A DNA stretch of 62,817 nt, taken from Candidatus Angelobacter sp. Lineage in GTDB: Bacteria > Bacteroidota > Bacteroidia > Flavobacteriales > Blattabacteriaceae. Below are positions 36,472 to 44,312 of this stretch, piece by piece. The stretch covers positions 1-62,817 of the forward strand of contig DASQPV010000018.1 of NCBI GenBank assembly GCA_035643775.1, in the 5' to 3' direction. Made by a program: the position numbers and the translations under genes. Within the stretch, counting starts at the first letter, position 1. Every line of letters starts with the position of its first letter. A model generated the notes under the pieces. The model ran no database searches and had not been told where the DNA came from. It was given only the letters and a program-made list of their open reading frames with translations.

Positions 36472-36813
36472 TTAATTTTTATATTGTTTTTTATTTCTTC
36501 GTATTTCTGCATAGTTTCTCGCATCTTTGTTCATCTTAACCATTAAGAACCTGATAATTCGGTAATCACGTCTAAGTCTAAGGTGGATATTGGCTATCTC
36601 TTTTGGATTTATAGAATACTCATATAAATGGTAATTAGCCATTTTTTTTCTTTTTATCGTAAAAGCAAGTTTTTTCATTCCCCAATGTTCTTGATGTATA
36701 ATTCTCCCTCTACTCTTGAGTATAAGTTCTTCGTACTCTTTTACGAGATCTTTTACTTGTTTTTCTGATAATACAGGAGTAACTATTATAATAGTTTCAT
36801 AGAAGCTAAACAT
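36472..36813 (-). CDS. rpsF: 30S ribosomal protein S6
   Basis: Small-subunit platform protein that binds S18. The 113-aa ferredoxin-like sequence has YETIIIVTPVLSEKQVKD at the N-terminus, then HQEHWGMKKLAFTIKRKKMANYHLYEY near residue 40-66 and RLRRDYRIIRFLMVKM near 80-95, all typical of S6. First gene of the rpsF-rpsR-rplI operon, 40 bases downstream of the cysteine desulfurase gene on the same strand. Confidence 0.95.
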   Translation of the reverse strand: MFSFYETIIIVTPVLSEKQVKDLVKEYEELILKSRGRIIHQEHWGMKKLAFTIKRKKMANYHLYEYSINPKEIANIHLRLRRDYRIIRFLMVKMNKDARNYAEIRRNKKQYKN

Positions 36814-36853
36814 TCGAATACATTTTTTTTTTTTGAGATAAAGTCTCTTTACC

Positions 36854-38014
36854 TCAAATTTTGACCCAAAAAGTCTTCCCTATATTTTTTTTTATTTCTA
36901 TCAAAGCCTCTATAAAAGCATCAATATCTTTCATTTTATTAAAGATTCCAAATGAGATTCTAAGATAACTAGAGGGATCTTTACCTGAAACAGCTTCAAT
37001 AACATGCGATCTTCTTACATAACTAGATGCGCATGCACTACCTAGCGAAACAGCTATACCTTTCAGGTCTAAAAAAAAACTTAGAATATTATTTTTAATT
37101 GGAATTGAAATGTTCAATATTGTATATAAGCTTTTATCCAAAAAATCTGAGAAACCATTGAATTTTATTTCAGGAATTTCTCTTTTAAGTTCTGAAATGC
37201 AATATTTTTTTAATGTTTCTATCTTTCCTTTTTCTTCATTTAGAGAAGAATAAGCTAATTCTAGCGCCTTAGTCATACCAACAATACCGCAAATGTTTTC
37301 AGTTCCAGCTCGGAGATTTTTTTCTTGTCCACCCCCCGTTAAAAATGGATTAACCAAGAGGCCTTTACGAATAAAAACAAATCCAATTCCCAATGGACCG
37401 TAAAATTTGTGAGCGCTTGCTACTGCAAAATCTAAGGGTATATTTTTTACATTAATAGGGAAATGTCCCACTGTTTGTACTATGTCGGAATGAAAATAAG
37501 ATCCATATTTTTTGCAAATAAACCCTATTTCTTCTAGATCTGATATATTCCCAATTTCATTGTTCGCATGCATTAAGCTTACTATTGTCGTTATAGAATT
37601 ATTTTTTAATTTTCTCTCTAGATCTTCTCTGTCAATTGATCCTTTTTCTTCTAATTTAATTAATTCTATAACAATTTTTGAACATCGAGCTATATCTAAA
37701 ATAGTGTCTAAAACTGATTTATGTTCAATTGGCGAACTTAAAATACGTTTTACTTTTAAATCTCTAATTGCAGATCGCAAAACTAGATTATTAGCTTCTG
37801 TTCCTCCAGAAGTAAAAATAATTTCTGAAGGAAGTGCATGGATCGAACTCGCAATAGATATTCTTGATCTTTCAATAAGAGCCTTATTTCTTCGTCCGAA
37901 TTGATGTGAAGAAGAAGGATTCCCGATATAGTTTTTTAAAACATCATTCATAACTTGAATGACCTCTTGCCTTATTGGAGTGCTTGCCGCGTTATCTAGA
38001 TATATTTTACTCAT
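36854..38014 (-). CDS. Cysteine desulfurase (IscS/NifS type)
   Basis: PLP enzyme that takes sulfur from cysteine for Fe-S clusters and thiolated tRNA. Starting at MSKIYLDNAASTPI, it shows SGGTEANNLVLR near residue 75, HSDIVQTVGHFPI near 178, the Schiff-base Lys in ASAHKFYGPLGIGF near 200, and the persulfide Cys in SLGSACASSYVRRSHV near 325. The longest frame begins at 38071 but that stretch lies in tRNA-Gln. About 386 aa, normal for IscS. It would serve the three clusters of SdhB in this window. Group I versus II (SufS) cannot be settled, although the Cys loop favours IscS/NifS. Confidence 0.92.
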   Translation of the reverse strand: MSKIYLDNAASTPIRQEVIQVMNDVLKNYIGNPSSSHQFGRRNKALIERSRISIASSIHALPSEIIFTSGGTEANNLVLRSAIRDLKVKRILSSPIEHKSVLDTILDIARCSKIVIELIKLEEKGSIDREDLERKLKNNSITTIVSLMHANNEIGNISDLEEIGFICKKYGSYFHSDIVQTVGHFPINVKNIPLDFAVASAHKFYGPLGIGFVFIRKGLLVNPFLTGGGQEKNLRAGTENICGIVGMTKALELAYSSLNEEKGKIETLKKYCISELKREIPEIKFNGFSDFLDKSLYTILNISIPIKNNILSFFLDLKGIAVSLGSACASSYVRRSHVIEAVSGKDPSSYLRISFGIFNKMKDIDAFIEALIEIKKNIGKTFWVKI

Positions 38015-38032
38015 TGATATTAAGTATAAAAG

Positions 38033-38103
38033 TAGACACGTAGGGATTCGAACCCTAGCTAACAGAACCAAAATCTGCTGTGCTCCCCTTACACCACGTG
38101 TCT
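38033..38103 (-). tRNA. tRNA-Gln (anticodon TTG)
   Basis: Acceptor AGACACG/CGTGTCT fully paired, D-stem GTGT with GCAC, anticodon stem GCAGA/TCTGT around TTTTGGT, T-arm TAGGG-TTCGAAT-CCCTA, discriminator A. Anticodon TTG. Lies 18 bases upstream of the cysteine desulfurase start on the same strand. Confidence 0.95.
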
Positions 38104-38216
38104 AATCTAGATAATAATGAATCTAAAAAAATATAAAAATGATCGTAAATTTTAAAAAAATTTTTTTTTTTAATTTTTTTTTTCTTAATTTGTTTCTCTA
38201 AACTATAAAATCGTTT

Positions 38217-38531
38217 ATGTCAGTAAAAATTCGTTTACAAAGACGAGGAAGAAAGGGAAGAGCTTTCTATACTGTTGTCGTTTCTGATTCTCGTTCTCCT
38301 AGAAATGGGAGATTTATTAAAAAATTAGGTATATACAATCCGCATTCTGATCCTCCTTCTATCACCTTGGATACAGATGCAACTCTTTCTTGGCTCCAAA
38401 AAGGAGCTAAACCAACGAAGGCAACTCGTTCTATTCTTTCCAATAAAGGAGTTTTGTTAAGAAAACACTTATTAGTCTGGGTAAAGAAAGGTATGAAAAT
38501 GAGGCAGAACGTTATACCAAGCGTGGCTTAA
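38217..38531 (+). CDS. rpsP: 30S ribosomal protein S16
   Basis: Needed for 30S assembly. At 104 aa it starts MSVKIRLQRRGRKGRAFYTVVVSDSRSPRNGRFIKKLGIYNPHSDP (in parts), the standard S16 N-terminus, then LDTDATLSWLQKGAKPTKATRSILSNKG. The upstream 113 bases (38104-38216) contain long A and T runs and no gene; its promoter presumably lies there. It converges on truB, both stops sharing TTAA at 38528-38531. Confidence 0.95.
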   Translation: MSVKIRLQRRGRKGRAFYTVVVSDSRSPRNGRFIKKLGIYNPHSDPPSITLDTDATLSWLQKGAKPTKATRSILSNKGVLLRKHLLVWVKKGMKMRQNVIPSVA

Positions 38532-39259
38532 AAATATGGATTAAAGAGAAAAGGTAAATTTTTATACTGATAAAACTCTTCTAGTATATAGGAATCATAT
38601 ACTGATAATTCACCGATTCTTTTTCTTCTTAAGTAACAAAGATAGCCTTTGTTATTAAGTGATCTTCCAAAGTCTTTAGCTAATTTTCGTATATATACCC
38701 CTTTTCCGCAACATATTCTGAATTTAAGAAAAGGTAAATTTATATCGGTAATTTCAAAATTATGTATTTTTACTTTCCTGTGTAGGATTTTTACAAATTT
38801 TCCTTTTCTAGCTATATTATAAAGCTTTTCTCCATTTTTTTTAAGAGCGGAAAATATAGGGGGGATTTGATAGATGTCCCCTATAAATTTTTTTTGGTTT
38901 TTTTGAATATTTTCTGAAGTAATGTGCTTTAAAATTTCAGAAGTCTCTAAAATTTCATCTTCAGAAGTCTCAGAATCTAGAGAAGGAGTTGTTGCTCCCA
39001 ATTTCATCATTCCAGTATATATTTTTTCTTTATATTGAGAGAGATTTATTTTTTTAGTAGCTAAACCAATACATATAATAAGAATACCTGAAGCTAGAGG
39101 ATCTAGTGTTCCTGTATGTCCAACTTTTACTTTTTCTATTTGAAAAAAATGTTTAATCTTCCATCTAATTTTGTTTAAGACATAAAAAGATGTCCAACCT
39201 AAGGGTTTATCAATTAAAATAATCAAATAAATGTAAATATTAGGTGTCAATTGTAGCAT
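38528..39259 (-). CDS. truB: tRNA pseudouridine-55 synthase
   Basis: Makes pseudouridine 55 in the T-loop of most tRNAs. Catalytic Asp lies in GHTGTLDPLASGILIICIG near residue 48-66; IDKPLGWTSFYVLNKIR precedes it near 17; YRIPPIFSALKKNG-like text is seen as IYQIPPIFSALKKNGEKLY near 133; CGKGVYIRKLAKDFG near 185 is the usual C-terminal signature. Start at 39259 lies 20 bases inside gyrB; a later non-ATG start closer to LIDKPLG is possible. At 243 aa it lacks the PUA domain, as in many small homologues. Confidence 0.93.
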   Translation of the reverse strand: MLQLTPNIYIYLIILIDKPLGWTSFYVLNKIRWKIKHFFQIEKVKVGHTGTLDPLASGILIICIGLATKKINLSQYKEKIYTGMMKLGATTPSLDSETSEDEILETSEILKHITSENIQKNQKKFIGDIYQIPPIFSALKKNGEKLYNIARKGKFVKILHRKVKIHNFEITDINLPFLKFRICCGKGVYIRKLAKDFGRSLNNKGYLCYLRRKRIGELSVYDSYILEEFYQYKNLPFLFNPYF

Positions 39260-41156
39260 TAAGTGCGTTCATTTCTATAAATTTTTTTCTTGATGTAACA
39301 TCATCTCCCATTAACAATGAAAAAATACGATCTGTGTCTACCAAGTTTTCTATATTTACTTTACGTAAGGTTCTATTTTCTGGATTCATTGTAGTATCCC
39401 ATAATTGCTCGGCTGTCATTTCTCCCAATCCTTTATATCGTTGAACGATTATCCCTTTTTTTACTTCGGATATAAGTTTTTCTCTCTCTCTATCACTCCA
39501 AGCATAGACTTTTCTATTTCCTTTTTTGATCATGTATAGAGGGGGAGTTGCAATATAAATGTAACCTTTCTCAATCAAAGTTCTCATATATCGGAAAAAA
39601 AATGTTAAAATAAGTGTAGAAATGTGACTCCCGTCTGTATCCGCATCAGTCATAATTATAATTTTATGATAACGTAGTCTTTCTAAATTCAGTTCTTTAT
39701 TATCTGTTTTTATTCCTAATCCTAAGGATGAAAAAATATTTCTGATTTCTTCATTCTCAAATGCTCTGTACTGTAGAGACTTCTCCACATTTAATATTTT
39801 ACCCTTTAAAGGCAAAATTGCTTGAAAATTTCTATCTCTTCCTTGTTTTGCAGTACCTCCAGCAGAATCCCCTTCAACCAGATAGATTTCACATTTTTCT
39901 GGATTATTTAAAGAACAATCCGCTAATTTTACCGGAAAACTAATAGAATTGTTTGAATTATTTTTTTGCATAAAATCTCTAACCTTTTTAGCGGCTAGTC
40001 GAGCTTTAGACGCTAAAAGTACTTTTTCCAGTATTTTACTAGAAAATCTAGGATTTTCTTCAATAAATTTCCTTAGGTAATTTACTACGATTTTTTCGAC
40101 AGCACCACTTACTTCAGGGTTTCCAAGTTTAGTTTTCGTTTGCCCTTCAAATTGAGGATGGGAAATTTTTACTGAAACAATAGCCGTAATCCCTTCTCTA
40201 AAATCATCCCCAGTAAATTCCACTTTTTCTTTATTCAATAAACTATATTTTTTAAAAGTTTTAGTGAGTGCTCGTCTAAATCCAGTTAAATGTGTTCCTC
40301 CTTCATTGGTCTTAATGTTATTAACATAAGAATGGATGTTTTCTTCGAAAGAATGGTTATATCGCATAGCCACTTCAATAGATACCTTTTCCTTTTTACC
40401 AGATATATAGATAACTTCAGGTATAATAGGAACTCTATTTTTGTCTAAAAATAAAATAAAATCTTTCAATCCTCCTTCAGAAAAAAATTTTTCCATTCTA
40501 GGAATTCCTACTTCAGAAATTTCTCTTTCGTCAATAAGATTTATGTAAATTCCCCGCTCTAAGAAAGATAACTCACGCAATCGTATGGCAATTGTTTCAT
40601 AACTGTATGAAACATTTTTAAATTTAAAAATGTTTTCATCTGCCTGAAAAGTTATTTCAGTCCCACTTTTTTTAGGTTTATTGCTTTGACTTATCTGTTC
40701 TACCTTGCTCACTGATTTACCTCTTGAATATTCTTGGAAAAAAACTTTCCCTTCTCGAAATACTTTTACAAAAAGTAGACTGGATAGAGCATTAACACAA
40801 GAAATTCCTATACCGTGAAGTCCTCCAGAAATTTTATAAGAGTTTTTATCAAATTTTCCCCCAGCTCCAATCTTAGTAAGCACAACCTCTAATGCGGAGC
40901 ACCCTTCTTTTTTGTGAAAATCTACTGGAATTCCTCTTCCATTATCTATTACAGTGATAGATTTATCTGAATTGATAATGACATTAATTTCGTTACAAAA
41001 ACCTGTTAAAGCCTCGTCCATAGAATTATCCACAACTTCGTAAACTAGATGATGAAATCCTTTTAGTCCAGTATCTCCAATGTACATTGAAGGTCTAGTC
41101 CGAATATGTTCAATGCTATCAAGGTAGAGAATGTTATCCGCTGTATATGTATTCAT
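39240..41156 (-). CDS. gyrB: DNA gyrase subunit B
   Basis: ATPase subunit of the type II topoisomerase that introduces negative supercoils. The GHKL ATPase domain shows RTRPSMYIGDTG at 19, EVVDNSMDEALTG near 40, VIDNGRGIP near 71 and GGLHGIGISCVNAL near 112. The Toprim domain shows the EGDSAGGTAKQGRDR near 427 and DADTDGSHI near 505. The short C-terminus (RYKGLGEMTAEQLWDTTMNPENRTLRKV, in parts) is normal for the form without a large insertion. At 638 aa it is complete. GyrA is not in the window. It overlaps truB by 20 bases. Confidence 0.96.
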   Translation of the reverse strand: MNTYTADNILYLDSIEHIRTRPSMYIGDTGLKGFHHLVYEVVDNSMDEALTGFCNEINVIINSDKSITVIDNGRGIPVDFHKKEGCSALEVVLTKIGAGGKFDKNSYKISGGLHGIGISCVNALSSLLFVKVFREGKVFFQEYSRGKSVSKVEQISQSNKPKKSGTEITFQADENIFKFKNVSYSYETIAIRLRELSFLERGIYINLIDEREISEVGIPRMEKFFSEGGLKDFILFLDKNRVPIIPEVIYISGKKEKVSIEVAMRYNHSFEENIHSYVNNIKTNEGGTHLTGFRRALTKTFKKYSLLNKEKVEFTGDDFREGITAIVSVKISHPQFEGQTKTKLGNPEVSGAVEKIVVNYLRKFIEENPRFSSKILEKVLLASKARLAAKKVRDFMQKNNSNNSISFPVKLADCSLNNPEKCEIYLVEGDSAGGTAKQGRDRNFQAILPLKGKILNVEKSLQYRAFENEEIRNIFSSLGLGIKTDNKELNLERLRYHKIIIMTDADTDGSHISTLILTFFFRYMRTLIEKGYIYIATPPLYMIKKGNRKVYAWSDREREKLISEVKKGIIVQRYKGLGEMTAEQLWDTTMNPENRTLRKVNIENLVDTDRIFSLLMGDDVTSRKKFIEMNALNATIDT

Positions 41157-41181
41157 AGAAATTTAGGATTAAAAGAAAACC

Positions 41182-41814
41182 TTAAAAACTCTTTTTTGCG
41201 CACGGTAAATATACGACCTTTTTTCCAAAAAAAAAAGCTATTTTAAAGTAGTTCATTAAAGGAAATTCAATAGCATTAGGGAATAGGCTAAGTTCTTCAG
41301 ATAGATTCCCTCCTTTTATAGAAAAAATGCCATTAGGGAAAGCATGCTTGGATTTATAGATAAATTTTCCTTTAACCCAAGCATATAAACGAGGAATTTT
41401 TGTTACTGCTCTATTTAAAATAAAGTCAAATTTTCCTTTTGTTTTTTCAGCTCTTATACAAATAGTCCGAACATTATTTATAAATAACTCTTTAGATATG
41501 CTTTTTGTCGCTTTTATTTTCTTCTCTCTGTAATCTACCAGAAGAAAATCACTATCTGGAAATAAAATAGCGAGTGGGATTCCTGGAAAACCACCTCCAG
41601 TTCCAACGTCTATAATGTTAGAACCAGGCATAATAGAAACAATTTTAGCTATTCCTAGCGAATGCAAAACATGATTCTGATAAAAAGAATCGAAGGATTT
41701 TTTTGAAATTAAATTAATTTTCTTATTCCAGAAATAGTATATCTCTTTCATTTTAGAAAACTGTTCAAGTTGCCTTGAATTAAGTTTTGGAAAATATTTC
41801 TGAATTAATTTCAT
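41182..41814 (-). CDS. rsmG: 16S rRNA (guanine-527-N7)-methyltransferase
   Basis: RsmG (GidB) methylates N7 of G527 in the 530 loop of 16S rRNA. The SAM-binding motif is IIDVGTGGGFPGIPLAILFP near residue 67-86, preceded by NLISKKSFDSFYQNHVLHSL, typical of the family, and followed by LVDYREKKIKATKSI and NRAVTKIPRLYAWVKGKF. At 210 aa it is complete. It is divergent from the aminotransferase gene at 41832 with only 17 bases between starts, so the promoters must overlap coding DNA. Confidence 0.95.
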   Translation of the reverse strand: MKLIQKYFPKLNSRQLEQFSKMKEIYYFWNKKINLISKKSFDSFYQNHVLHSLGIAKIVSIMPGSNIIDVGTGGGFPGIPLAILFPDSDFLLVDYREKKIKATKSISKELFINNVRTICIRAEKTKGKFDFILNRAVTKIPRLYAWVKGKFIYKSKHAFPNGIFSIKGGNLSEELSLFPNAIEFPLMNYFKIAFFFGKKVVYLPCAKKSF

Positions 41815-41831
41815 TGTATATTTTTTTCAAT

Positions 41832-43010
41832 ATGAAAAATATTTCCTATCGTTTAAAAAATATGAGTTTTTCAAAAACTCTTTATATGGCCAACATAGCT
41901 AGAAACAAAGGATACAAAAACATTATCAATCTAGGCATAGGAGAACCTGACTTTAATCCACCAGGATTTATTCTTCATGCAGCTAAAAAAGCTATAGATG
42001 ATGGATATCATAAATATTCCCCAATATCAGGATATTACGATTTACGTGAAACCATATGCAAAAAATTTAAACGTGATAATGGATTAAATTATAATCCTTC
42101 TCAAATTGTCGTCTCAACCGGAGTTAAACAGTCCATTATAAATGTTTTTCTATCCATTCTTAATTCAGATGACGAAGTAATCATTCCAGCTCCGTATTGG
42201 GTAAGTTATTACGAAATGGTAAAACTTTGCGAAGCAAAACCTGTAATAATTCATACAGATAGAAAAACAAATTTCAAAGTAACAGCCATACAATTAGAAA
42301 AATCTATAACCTCTAAAACAAGAGCTTTTATTTTTAGTTCTCCATCTAATCCATCTGGAGGTGTTTATTCTAAAAGCGAATTAAAATCTTTAGCTAAGAT
42401 ATTAAGCAAACATAAAAATATAGTGATCGTCTCAGACGAGATTTATGAACACATTTGTTATAGATCCCATGCAAGTATTGCCTCTATTCCAGAGGTTTAC
42501 GGACAAACTATTACCATTAATGGGATATCTAAAGCCTTCTCTATGACTGGCTGGAGGATAGGATATATTGGAGCCCCAGAATGGATAGCCAAAGCTTGCG
42601 AAAAAGTACAAGGGCAAATGACTTCTGGAGCTAATTCTATTTCGCAGAGAGCTACTATTGCAGCTTTAGCTTCAAGTATGAAATCTATGATTGTATCATT
42701 AAAAAAACGTAGAAATTTAGTCTTGGAATTTCTAGATAAAATTCCTGGATTTCAATCCAATATTCCAAATGGAACTTTTTATGTTTTTCCTGATGTTTCG
42801 AATCTTCTACACAAAAATATTTCTGGAACTTTCATAAAAAATTCTGATGATTTAGCTATGATTTTACTAGAAAAAATTAAAGTTTTGACTATTGGAGGAT
42901 CCTCTTTCGGAAAAGAAAAGCATTTGCGCATTTCTTACGCTATGTCAGAAAGCAAGCTGCTTGAAGCATTTAGAAGAATTAAAAATCTTTTAAATAAATT
43001 AAAAAAATGA
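41832..43010 (+). CDS. aspC: Class I/II PLP aminotransferase, probably aspartate aminotransferase
   Basis: Fold type I aminotransferase of subgroup I-gamma. Evidence: INLGIGEPDFNPP near residue 35, the PLP pocket at STGVKQSIINVF near 95, NPSGGVYSKSEL near 172, SDEIYEHICY near 202 with the pyridine-binding Asp, and the Schiff-base Lys in INGISKAFSMTGWRIGY near 230-246. C-terminal LRISYAMSESKL has the substrate-carboxylate arginine. The start at 41832 was chosen over 41787 because the earlier one runs into rsmG. Aspartate for argininosuccinate synthesis, or other keto-acid transaminations, are plausible substrates; specificity is inferred. Confidence 0.88.
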   Translation: MKNISYRLKNMSFSKTLYMANIARNKGYKNIINLGIGEPDFNPPGFILHAAKKAIDDGYHKYSPISGYYDLRETICKKFKRDNGLNYNPSQIVVSTGVKQSIINVFLSILNSDDEVIIPAPYWVSYYEMVKLCEAKPVIIHTDRKTNFKVTAIQLEKSITSKTRAFIFSSPSNPSGGVYSKSELKSLAKILSKHKNIVIVSDEIYEHICYRSHASIASIPEVYGQTITINGISKAFSMTGWRIGYIGAPEWIAKACEKVQGQMTSGANSISQRATIAALASSMKSMIVSLKKRRNLVLEFLDKIPGFQSNIPNGTFYVFPDVSNLLHKNISGTFIKNSDDLAMILLEKIKVLTIGGSSFGKEKHLRISYAMSESKLLEAFRRIKNLLNKLKK

Positions 43011-44308
43011 AAAACAAAACTTTCTTTTTTCTAGTTTTTTTTATAGTTTTTTATGCATTAAATGCTCAACAAAAACAAAAAATTGACGGTGTTGCCGCTA
43101 TTATTGGGGATAAAATTATTTCAGAATCTGATGTTAGAGAAAACATCCTCAATACGGATAAAAAACTAACTTCATGTGAAGTTTTAAAAGAAATGATCAA
43201 AAGTAATGTTTTACTATATCATGCAAAAAAAGATAAAAATATTTCTAATAGAATTTCTGTTGATCAAATACGTTTACGAGTTAAAAAAATTTTAAAAGAG
43301 CTTGCTATTCAAGTAGGGGGAATGAAAAATCTTTTAAAAAAATACGAGAAAAATTCTGTTAAAGAACTTTCTGAAGAGTATACTGAGAATGTAAGAAATA
43401 ACGAACTAATAAAACAGTTTTTTAAAGAAAAAATTACTTCTAATGTTAATGTAAGCCCATTTGAAGTACAAGAATTTTGCAAAAAACATAAAGAAAAACT
43501 CCCTATTTTTCCAGAAAAATTATATTTCTATCGAATAGTTTTTTATCCTAAGCTAAAAAATTCACATAGGAAAGAAATTATAAATAAGCTTGAAAAAATA
43601 AAAAAATACATAGAAAAAGGTTCTACTTTTGAAGTAGAAGCAATTGCTTATTCCCAAGATAATTCTACAGCTTTTAAAGGTGGATTGATAAAAAATATGA
43701 ATACGAGTAATATGAGCTCAACACTATATCGAGTGCTCTCTTCTTTAAAAGAAGGGGAAATATCCGAACCTTTTGAATCTGAATTTGGATTTCAAATTGT
43801 AAAATTGGAAAAACTAAGAAAAAATAGGATTGATTATAGGAATATATTGATGAAAAAAAATTCTTCAAAAGAAGAAATGGATAAAACAAAAAAATACGCT
43901 GACTCAATTAGAGAGTTTCTTTATAAAAAGAAAATAAGCTTTGAAGAAGCTTTAGAGAAATATTCAATAGAAGATGACTTTAAATTCTCTCTGGATAAAA
44001 ATCAATTATCGAAAAATTCCTATTCAGCATTGATTCATGTAAAAAATGGAGGTATTTCATACACTTATGAAGATGAAATCAAAGGAAAAAAAGCTTATTT
44101 TCTTTTAAAAATTTTAAAAAGGATTCCTGCACATAAACCTACTCTTGAAAATGAATATCAGTTTTTAAAAAACTTTGTTAGTATGGAAAAATCTTCAAAC
44201 GAACTTACAAAATGGGTTAATTTTCATATTCCTGATATTTTTATTGGAATAGGGGAGAACTTTCAAAAATGTTTTCCGGGAAAAGCATTTAAGGCTATAA
44301 AAAGATAG
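43007..44308 (+). CDS. Periplasmic peptidyl-prolyl isomerase, SurA-like (parvulin)
   Basis: The 433-aa protein starts with a lysine-bearing signal peptide (MKNKTFFFLVFFIVFYALNA), then the SurA N-domain with IDGVAAIIGDKIISESDVRENI and helices near 50-165. A parvulin domain near 170-270 carries FKGGLIKNM, LKEGEISEPFESEFGFQIVKLE. A second, degraded parvulin-like region follows near 272-370. In Bacteroidetes such proteins help fold outer-membrane proteins. It overlaps the aminotransferase by four bases and precedes secDF by four, joining export and folding. Retaining it suggests outer-membrane proteins are still made. Confidence 0.87.
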   Translation: MKNKTFFFLVFFIVFYALNAQQKQKIDGVAAIIGDKIISESDVRENILNTDKKLTSCEVLKEMIKSNVLLYHAKKDKNISNRISVDQIRLRVKKILKELAIQVGGMKNLLKKYEKNSVKELSEEYTENVRNNELIKQFFKEKITSNVNVSPFEVQEFCKKHKEKLPIFPEKLYFYRIVFYPKLKNSHRKEIINKLEKIKKYIEKGSTFEVEAIAYSQDNSTAFKGGLIKNMNTSNMSSTLYRVLSSLKEGEISEPFESEFGFQIVKLEKLRKNRIDYRNILMKKNSSKEEMDKTKKYADSIREFLYKKKISFEEALEKYSIEDDFKFSLDKNQLSKNSYSALIHVKNGGISYTYEDEIKGKKAYFLLKILKRIPAHKPTLENEYQFLKNFVSMEKSSNELTKWVNFHIPDIFIGIGENFQKCFPGKAFKAIKR

Positions 44309-44312
44309 TTAT